Positions 57,945-64,000 of a stretch of 64,000 nucleotides of DNA are shown in pieces. The DNA lies in assembly GCF_900520355.1 (NCBI RefSeq), contig NZ_LS999521.1, positions 1,054,001 to 1,118,000 on the forward strand. Reading direction: 5' to 3'. The position numbers were made by a program, and so were the translations under genes. The stretch's first letter is position 1. Each line of letters begins with the position of its first letter. The notes beneath the pieces are model-generated. The model had not been told where the DNA came from, searched no databases, and worked only from the letters and a program-made list of their open reading frames with translations. This DNA is from Acinetobacter calcoaceticus. Its GTDB lineage: Bacteria; Pseudomonadota; Gammaproteobacteria; Pseudomonadales; Moraxellaceae.

Positions 57945-60071
57945 TTATTGGTCTTGTACGTCTGTTAATCGATCAAGTTTTTTCTGGAAATAGCGGCCTT
58001 GTAAGAAACGTGCTTCTACATTCCAGGCGTTTGCAAATAAATTCATATCATTAAGATCGGCAAGCAAAATCCCTACTGGTTTTACAGTCAAATAGTTCAA
58101 AACCTTTTCTTGTAATTGCGCTAAACCAGCGTCTGAGTTTAATAGCTCGGTCTTCTTCGATTGCAATTTTAAATATTGAACATCAAGTTGTTGCAATATC
58201 GATTCACTATAAATAGAAGATGTGAAATCCCGAATTGAAATCTCCGCGCCATGTTGACGTAGGCGAGCTATGTGTTGCTGCACAATTGCAAGATGTGGCT
58301 GAATCGCTTGTTCTGAAAATTGTAAAACCAATGGGCTTTCTTGCTTACTCCCAATAATGGTGAGTAATTTGGAAATCAGCTCAGGGAATGATTTATCTTT
58401 AAGTAAGATATCAATATTCAAGTTAATAATCAGTTTAGCTTTCGGGTACTGCGTAATAAAATTATGTAGCTGCTTACTAGCCTCAACCAAGATCCAACGG
58501 TCTAATTGAATAGAAAGTTCGCTATCATCTCTTAATGCAGCTAAATCGTTTAAATTGTGCCACTGTTCATCTGCAATAAAACCGCTAGTCACTTCGTAGT
58601 TATGGGTTTCTTGATCATGCTTATCATAAATCTGCTGATATTTTAAATGGATTTCACCCCGTGCTAACTGTTGCTTTAATTGTTGCAATAAAGAGGCTTG
58701 CACAGGAGCATCAACATTCTGAAGGCTTAGATCAAGCGATATAGAAGAGTTGGCAGGCTCAGGAGAGATAATATCGATGGTTGGCGCTAGCTCAATTTCT
58801 GATTTCGCCTTAGGTAACTCTTGCTGACTTGTTTGATCAAGTAGCTTTGCAAAACTAGCTTCATCTAAAGGTTCAGTAATTTGGGCATAACTCAGCTTAA
58901 ACTGGATCGAATAGTTAAGCTCATTAATCGCTAATAAATGCTCTTTTTGCAAACTTTGCAGACTCGCCAATTGGGAATTAAGGACTGTACTGTTTTCGGC
59001 TTGCAAAACGCCAAGATATGCCCCAAGTTCAAGATTGAAAATCGGCATTTGTGCCTGTTCTTTCAGGAAACTTTGCAGCTGATTAAAATATTGTCCAGGA
59101 GTTTGCCAATCGAGTTGAAATACACGTTCTGGGCATTGACTTAATCTAAATAAAACCAATGCATTTGCTTGAGCAGGGTGGGATGATAGCTGTCGATTAA
59201 TCTGTTGCCAAGGTGTAATTAACCCATAACTCTTTTCAGAAAAAACAGTGTTTGCAGGTGTTTGTAAATCCAGTTGATAGTCAATGGTTAACTGTACGGC
59301 GTCTTCTTCCTGACTGGGAATAAATTCAAGTTTTAAAGCATTATTACCTGAAATTGCTGCGTGTTGACTCTGGATTTCAAAACGCGCCTGATCAAATTGA
59401 CCTAATGAAATCTTCTTAAATCTTTGTTTAAAAATATTTAAATCATTGGGTTGTAAAACATCTAATATCGGCAGGCCAATAATCTCTTCTTCTTGCTTAA
59501 AGCCAAAAAGGTTGAGGTATTCTGTATTTGCCTTAACGTGCATGCCTTCTTGAAAGAGGGCGACAGCTTTATGGCTGTTATTGACCAATGTTTGTGTATG
59601 AGTGTGAATAGTCTCTAGTTCATTGGTCAGGCGTTGCTCGGTTTGCAATAAGTGGCTATACGACAAGGTCCGAATAAGCGTGATATAAAAATAATCTAAT
59701 GGTTCTAATGGAACGACATCATAAATACCTTTATGAATATAGGTCTGATATTGCTGAGGTTGATAGTCTTCAGGTTGCAATAACAAAACAGGTAAATGTG
59801 GCTGCTCAGATGCTTGAATAAGGGAGAGGGTTTGTTCAATTTTTAGGTCGTAAGCACGACCAAAAATAATAGCATCCCAAGGCGTATTTAGCTGTTTTTC
59901 AAAACTTTTTAAATCATCAAGTAATAATGCCTGAACTTGATAATCATTCCCCAATAATAAATTTAAAATCTGGTTATAACGTAGCTGGTTGTCATCAATA
60001 ATGAGTAAACGTGTTTCAGTACGTTTTAACTTTTTAGATAATAAAGAGTTTCTCACTTTAGTGCTTCCCAT
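57945..60071 (-). CDS. fimX: FimX-like protein: degenerate REC–PAS–GGDEF–EAL
   Basis: A 708-residue cytoplasmic c-di-GMP receptor-type protein. The domain order is REC-like (about 20-135; the phosphoacceptor position reads IIFGR, without Asp), PAS (about 160-265), degenerate GGDEF (about 285-400; LGAYLGVL replaces GGDEFAVL) and degenerate EAL (about 460-700; EVT at 493-495 replaces EAL, and RDFTSSIY replaces DDFGTGYS). All catalytic signatures are lost, as in P. aeruginosa FimX, which binds c-di-GMP and controls type IV pilus assembly. It overlaps the upstream FimW-like gene by 19 bp. A GTG at 60056, overlapping that gene's stop, has a better ribosome site (GGGAAG). Confidence 0.75.
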   Translation of the reverse strand: MGSTKVRNSLLSKKLKRTETRLLIIDDNQLRYNQILNLLLGNDYQVQALLLDDLKSFEKQLNTPWDAIIFGRAYDLKIEQTLSLIQASEQPHLPVLLLQPEDYQPQQYQTYIHKGIYDVVPLEPLDYFYITLIRTLSYSHLLQTEQRLTNELETIHTHTQTLVNNSHKAVALFQEGMHVKANTEYLNLFGFKQEEEIIGLPILDVLQPNDLNIFKQRFKKISLGQFDQARFEIQSQHAAISGNNALKLEFIPSQEEDAVQLTIDYQLDLQTPANTVFSEKSYGLITPWQQINRQLSSHPAQANALVLFRLSQCPERVFQLDWQTPGQYFNQLQSFLKEQAQMPIFNLELGAYLGVLQAENSTVLNSQLASLQSLQKEHLLAINELNYSIQFKLSYAQITEPLDEASFAKLLDQTSQQELPKAKSEIELAPTIDIISPEPANSSISLDLSLQNVDAPVQASLLQQLKQQLARGEIHLKYQQIYDKHDQETHNYEVTSGFIADEQWHNLNDLAALRDDSELSIQLDRWILVEASKQLHNFITQYPKAKLIINLNIDILLKDKSFPELISKLLTIIGSKQESPLVLQFSEQAIQPHLAIVQQHIARLRQHGAEISIRDFTSSIYSESILQQLDVQYLKLQSKKTELLNSDAGLAQLQEKVLNYLTVKPVGILLADLNDMNLFANAWNVEARFLQGRYFQKKLDRLTDVQDQ

Positions 60072-61798
60072 AAATCTTGACTGCTAGAGTTATTACCCTT
60101 TTTCATCATGAACTGATCAAGCAGGCCTTGTTGCTGCTCATTCAAAAGTTCGAAATGAAATTGAATAAAACTTTGAGTAATGAGTTGTGCTTTGAGTAGA
60201 TACACTTTGATTTCTTCTGTCCCCAATCGTAAATGAATTGTTTGTTGCTCTCTAAAAATTTGTGAGCCCGGTAAAATTAATGTGTTTTGTATTTCTTCTA
60301 AATTTTGTGTTTGTAGTAATAGTGCAGGATGATAATTGCGCGTATGACGCTCAGCTTGAATATGCACTGCGCAAGGGAACATGGCCTGTGACAAAATCTC
60401 TAAACCTAACTCTAGGCTTTTTTCTGTCGACTGTTTAATCCAGCGAATGACCCCGCCACGCCATTGTCCATGCAAGGTTTCTTTAACTAAAATATATTCA
60501 CCGGTTCTTAGATTTTTCGGTGCTTCCCCAGACCATTTAATACGATATCCATTGACACTAATATCGAGAACAGTGGTTTGATAAATGGTTTTAGTTTCAC
60601 GACTTAAGCGTTGATAGGATGTCGTTTGTTGTTCTTTTTTCTCTAAATTGGATAAAACTTTAGACTCACTTTGTAAGTTGTAGTTATTGTTCAGTTGTAG
60701 CGTTTCTTCGAAATTTTTTGCTTTCGATAGATAGAAATGAGCCGTACTTAAACCAAAACAAATTTGTAGCTCTGCATTATATTCATACCGCTCATGACGA
60801 CGTTGAGCCGTAGTACCTAAAATAGTTTGAACATGAAACTTTAAAGCTGGGCTTAAATAAAACTTTTCATTCTTGGAAATATATTGCGCATTTTTATGCA
60901 TGGTTGCAGTGACATGCTCAAGTAAAGCCTGTGTGCCTATAAAAATGCTTGGGCTAAAGTTAGAGCTGCGTTTGGTGTTATAAACTGGTGGATGATCTTT
61001 ACTTGGGTCGACCACATATTTCGTTAATGCTGTATCTTTCGGCAAAATATGAATCATTCTTGCCCAGTCAAAGCTACATTGAAATAATGCCTGAATTTCT
61101 GACTGACGAATTTGGTTGGTATTTAAAATATCGAGCAAAATCAGCTGAGCATAAGCTTGAGTAATATTTGCTAGAGGATGATGTATACCCTGAATATGGT
61201 TAATATTTACCAGATGATATTTATGTTGAACAGCGGTTTCATAGAGTTGATGTGCAATTAACCATTGCCCTTTGACCGGCTCACTATAGAGCATATGTTG
61301 TTGATATAAGAGACTGGTTAATTGTTTCAGCGCATGGAAAGTCGATAAAGTACGTGCCGTTTGCAAATTCTTTTTTTGTTTATAGGCAAACAGTGAAAAT
61401 TTTTGATGTTGTAATTGCTCATGGCTATTTTTAGCAATATTTAAATAAATACTGGCAAAATAGCAACGGAGCAACATCGCTAATTCAATAATGTGTTCAT
61501 TACGGTCTGTGCTAATAACACCTTGGTTAAAAAAGTTTTTTTCAAGGCTCGCAAGAACGTTATTAATAGTGGGGTGAAGCGTTTGTATGAGATCGAAACG
61601 CAAGGTTTCGCTACATTTTAATTCATTGAGCTCTAAAATGGCTGTGAATAATGCTTTTGACGTATCGCCGAGTTGCATAATAGAAAGGGTAGTGACCCAT
61701 TCATTAAGATCTTTAATATTGGCTTCACAAAAGCTTAACCGTTCACGAGTGAGTGCGGTTTGATTGTGAAAAATGTCCGATAGTGCATTATTCATCAT
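60053..61798 (-). CDS. FimW-like PilZ-type c-di-GMP-binding protein
   Basis: A 581-residue soluble protein. The first 320 residues are helical and resemble no catalytic family. The C-terminal third holds PilZ-type elements: RRHER (about 333-337) and DISVNG (about 412-417), the R-x3-R and D-x-S-x2-G pair that contacts c-di-GMP. They are separated by about 75 residues instead of the usual 20-30. It sits directly upstream of, and overlaps, the FimX-like gene, the same order as fimW-fimX (PA4958-PA4959) in P. aeruginosa as I recall. Probably a pole-localised pilus regulator. ATG 61798 is chosen; the ribosome site is weak. Confidence 0.68.
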   Translation of the reverse strand: MMNNALSDIFHNQTALTRERLSFCEANIKDLNEWVTTLSIMQLGDTSKALFTAILELNELKCSETLRFDLIQTLHPTINNVLASLEKNFFNQGVISTDRNEHIIELAMLLRCYFASIYLNIAKNSHEQLQHQKFSLFAYKQKKNLQTARTLSTFHALKQLTSLLYQQHMLYSEPVKGQWLIAHQLYETAVQHKYHLVNINHIQGIHHPLANITQAYAQLILLDILNTNQIRQSEIQALFQCSFDWARMIHILPKDTALTKYVVDPSKDHPPVYNTKRSSNFSPSIFIGTQALLEHVTATMHKNAQYISKNEKFYLSPALKFHVQTILGTTAQRRHERYEYNAELQICFGLSTAHFYLSKAKNFEETLQLNNNYNLQSESKVLSNLEKKEQQTTSYQRLSRETKTIYQTTVLDISVNGYRIKWSGEAPKNLRTGEYILVKETLHGQWRGGVIRWIKQSTEKSLELGLEILSQAMFPCAVHIQAERHTRNYHPALLLQTQNLEEIQNTLILPGSQIFREQQTIHLRLGTEEIKVYLLKAQLITQSFIQFHFELLNEQQQGLLDQFMMKKGNNSSSQDLWEALK

Positions 61799-61813
61799 CA
61801 CTTATTATATAAC

Positions 61814-62830
61814 TCAAAATGTTGTAGCCCCAAAAAGCGGTGTTTTATTCTTTTCGCCCGCAATTTCCCTGACGAGTTTAGGAACCAAATACCCCGGTAG
61901 GTTCGCTAACACATCACGATATATATCATCTATCTCAGATGGTATTAAATCAAAATGTTGTGCACCTTTTACTTTATCTAAAACATGTAAGTAATAAGGC
62001 ATAACGCGAGCTTCAAATAAACGATAACTTAAATCAATTAATGTTTGCGCAGAATCATTAACACCTTTAAGCAATACTGCCTGATTAAGTACAGTAATGT
62101 GCTCATCAGATAACTGCAACAATTTTGAACAGGTAAAGTCATCGAGTTCAGAAGCGTGGTTTGAGTGTACCACCAGAATAATACGCAGCCTACTGTTTTT
62201 TAATAAAGAAATAAGCTCTTCGTCGATACGGTTTGGAATAACAATTGGAACCCGTGAATGAATTCTCAGAATCTTAATTTGTTTGAGAGATGATAAACGT
62301 TCTAGCCAAAGTGCTAATTTACGGTTAGAAAGTGTAAGAGGGTCTCCACCACTCAAAATGATTTCATTAATGTGCGGATTCGCTTCAATATAATTTTTTA
62401 TATTTAGCCAATCGTCATTTTTCGGTAAATTTTCTTGATAGGGAAAATGACGACGGAAACAATAACGGCAATGTACGGCACAAGCACCCGTCAAAGTCAG
62501 TAAAAAACGTGATTTATATTTATGTAATACACCGGGTAATTGATTTGCTGCTTCTTCACCTAAAGGATCAGTTACAAATTCAGGATGTTCTTCAAGCTCT
62601 AAATGATGAGGTAAAACCTGTAGCAAAAGCGGGTCAAAAGGGTCTTTAACGTTCATTTTTCCGACGAACGCGCGAGGAACCCGTAATTTAAACTGTTCAG
62701 AAGCCAGAATCGCACCTGATAATAGCTGATCGGTGGATAACTCGAGTAGGTTTAGCAACTCCAAAGGATCTGTAATAAGGTCACTCAGTTGCGATTGCCA
62801 GTTTTGCTCTTGGTATAAATAGTTTATCAT
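61814..62830 (-). CDS. epmB: EF-P lysine 2,3-aminomutase EpmB
   Basis: A 338-residue radical-SAM enzyme that isomerises L-alpha-lysine to beta-lysine, which EpmA then attaches to elongation factor P. The cluster cysteines C117, C121 and C124 lie in TGACAVHCRYCFRR; INEIILSGGDPLTLS is the SAM-binding segment, and PYYLHVLDKVKGAQHF is the lysine/PLP part. It is transcribed away from efp, its substrate, across a 73-bp spacer, which makes the assignment firm. EpmA (genX) is not in the window. Confidence 0.94.
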   Translation of the reverse strand: MINYLYQEQNWQSQLSDLITDPLELLNLLELSTDQLLSGAILASEQFKLRVPRAFVGKMNVKDPFDPLLLQVLPHHLELEEHPEFVTDPLGEEAANQLPGVLHKYKSRFLLTLTGACAVHCRYCFRRHFPYQENLPKNDDWLNIKNYIEANPHINEIILSGGDPLTLSNRKLALWLERLSSLKQIKILRIHSRVPIVIPNRIDEELISLLKNSRLRIILVVHSNHASELDDFTCSKLLQLSDEHITVLNQAVLLKGVNDSAQTLIDLSYRLFEARVMPYYLHVLDKVKGAQHFDLIPSEIDDIYRDVLANLPGYLVPKLVREIAGEKNKTPLFGATTF

Positions 62831-62903
62831 TTGACACGATTAAGATAATGCAACAACGCATTATATCGCATAGTTGACTTGTTAAGTTTGGAGTGTGCCA
62901 GTC

Positions 62904-63473
62904 ATGGCCAATTATTCTACAAATGATTTCAAGCCGGGCCTTAAGGTCATGCTTGACAGTAACCCATGTTCAATCATGGAAAATGAATACGTAAAACCAG
63001 GTAAAGGTCAAGCGTTCAACCGCGTAAAATTACGTAACCTTAGAACTGGTAAAGTTTTAGAAAAAACTTTTAAGTCTGGCGATACTGTAGAAGCGGCTGA
63101 CATCGTAGAAGTAGAAATGGACTACTTATACAATGATGGCGAACTTTGGAACTTCATGGATCCTGTAACTTTTGAGCAAATCGCAGCAGATAAAACTGCA
63201 ATGGGCGATGCTGCTAAATGGTTAAAAGACGATTCAAATGAAAAATGTACGATTATGTTGTTCAACGGCGTACCTTTAACTGTAAGTGCACCGAACTTCG
63301 TAGTATTAAAAATTGTTGAAACTGATCCAGGTGTACGTGGTGATACATCTGGCGGTGGCGGTAAACCAGCTAAGCTTGAAACAGGTGCGGTTGTTCGTGT
63401 TCCGTTATTTGTTCAGCAAGAAGATAGCGTTCGTGTAGATACTCGTACTGGCGATTATTTAGAGCGTGCATAA
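62904..63473 (+). CDS. efp: Elongation factor P
   Basis: A 189-residue translation factor that relieves ribosome stalling at polyproline stretches. Three beta-barrel domains of standard length are present. Lys34 in the VKPGKGQAF loop is the residue that receives beta-lysine, consistent with the divergent epmB. ATG 62904 is chosen over GTG 62895 because GGAG (62890-62893) is about 10 bases ahead and the protein then starts [11 protein letters not shown] strong terminator follows. Confidence 0.96.
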   Translation: MANYSTNDFKPGLKVMLDSNPCSIMENEYVKPGKGQAFNRVKLRNLRTGKVLEKTFKSGDTVEAADIVEVEMDYLYNDGELWNFMDPVTFEQIAADKTAMGDAAKWLKDDSNEKCTIMLFNGVPLTVSAPNFVVLKIVETDPGVRGDTSGGGGKPAKLETGAVVRVPLFVQQEDSVRVDTRTGDYLERA

Positions 63474-63497
63474 TAGTTAAAAAATAAACTATTATCG

Positions 63498-63527
63498 AAG
63501 GGATGATGTAAATCATCCCTTTTTTTA
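63498..63527 (+). terminator. Terminator after efp
   Basis: AAGGGATGAT, loop GTAA, ATCATCCCTT and a T run. Confidence 0.88.
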
Positions 63528-63639
63528 TGCGAAAGTATAAGAGGAAAAAAATTAAAGGAGGAGTAGAGTCACAAGGAGTGAGCAAAGAACAGTACATAAC
63601 AATATAAAAATGCTGTAGTTATTTATTGAGAGGTTAAGA

Positions 63640-64000
63640 ATGGACACAATGCAAGCGAAATCTACGCTTCCCTCCAAGCTAGTCTGGAGCCTAGTGGCAA
63701 TTATAGGTGCAATTTCTTTTGGGATGCTGGCACTCAGTCGTGGTGAACATGTCAATGCGGTTTGGCTTGTACTTGCTGCAGCATGTGTATATAGCATCGC
63801 ATATCGATTTTATAGTCTATTTATTGCAACTAAAGTATTTGAATTAAACCCAAGACGTTTAACCCCAGCACATCGTTTAGCCGATGGTCTGGATTATGTT
63901 CCCACCAATAAATATGTGCTTTTCGGTCACCACTTTGCGGCAATTGCCGGAGCGGGGCCATTGGTCGGGCCAATTTTGGCTGCACAAATGGGTTTTTTAC
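63640..64000 (+). CDS. cstA: Carbon starvation protein CstA, N-terminal part (3' end outside window)
   Basis: The gene runs off the window after about 120 residues. Two transmembrane helices are followed by the motif [47 protein letters not shown], which marks CstA peptide/pyruvate transporters. GAGAGG lies 7 bases before the ATG. The rest of the protein (usually about 690 residues) is not visible, so integrity cannot be judged. Confidence 0.9.
   Translation, partial: MDTMQAKSTLPSKLVWSLVAIIGAISFGMLALSRGEHVNAVWLVLAAACVYSIAYRFYSLFIATKVFELNPRRLTPAHRLADGLDYVPTNKYVLFGHHFAAIAGAGPLVGPILAAQMGFL

Noticed and set aside
57945..60071. Active diguanylate cyclase or phosphodiesterase
   Set aside because: GGDEF and EAL signatures and the DDFGTG loop are all replaced, so turnover of c-di-GMP is unlikely.

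Overview
The window reads as a stretch of core chromosome from an Acinetobacter species, most likely of the A. baumannii/calcoaceticus group. The evidence is the adjacent dat–ddc pair for 1,3-diaminopropane, the long PstC/PstA subunits, the low GC content with AT-rich spacers, and familiar gammaproteobacterial gene orders (nudJ-mnmA-hflD-purB, thiE-hemL, epmB/efp). There is no prophage, insertion sequence, CRISPR array, tRNA or rRNA gene. Both ends cut genes: a LysR regulator on the left and cstA on the right. Family assignments come from reading the sequences and from remembered family features; no database search was run.

0-16.7 kb: cystine uptake (tcyP), a PhzF-like isomerase, a periplasmic M16 peptidase, a DUF3144 protein, an orphan hypothetical, a CYTH/CHAD protein, a DUF962 membrane protein, thiE, hemL, a degenerate isochorismatase/aryl-carrier protein, rluA, rapA and an AI-2E-family permease. 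16.8-21.9 kb: a TetR regulator divergent from a ferredoxin reductase/fatty-acid desaturase pair; a second TetR regulator divergent from a hotdog-fold protein, with tandem palindromes between them; and a SIMPL protein.

22.3-31 kb: dat-ddc (1,3-diaminopropane), then an aromatic amino acid block of aldehyde dehydrogenase, Lrp-type regulator, indole/phenylpyruvate decarboxylase and amino acid permease. Together these could take up aromatic amino acids and convert their keto acids to aryl-acetates. 31.3-36.2 kb: pstS-pstC-pstA-pstB behind a three-half-site Pho box, with an attenuator-like hairpin after pstS.

36.3-48.1 kb: a SohB-like peptidase without its usual membrane anchor, a Bap-like surface protein with exact 85-residue Ig-like repeats, a YjdF-like membrane protein, the purB-hflD-mnmA-nudJ block, a DUF4262 protein, a gamma carbonic anhydrase, dacC and two tandem secreted paralogues. 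48.2-64 kb: surE-nlpD, a LysR regulator, a Lon-type protease, an AmpG-like permease with a 200-residue inserted domain plus gloA, a bile-acid-symporter-type permease, rpmE with a structured leader, a FimW/FimX-like c-di-GMP pair tied to type IV pili, epmB divergent from efp (enzyme and substrate), and the start of cstA.

The best leads for new biology are the pseudo-isochorismatase/carrier protein, the AmpG inserted domain, the rpmE leader fold, the FimW-FimX pair and the shared ATGCA-type motif in the aromatic amino acid block. Nothing resembles a whole new defence or mobile system.
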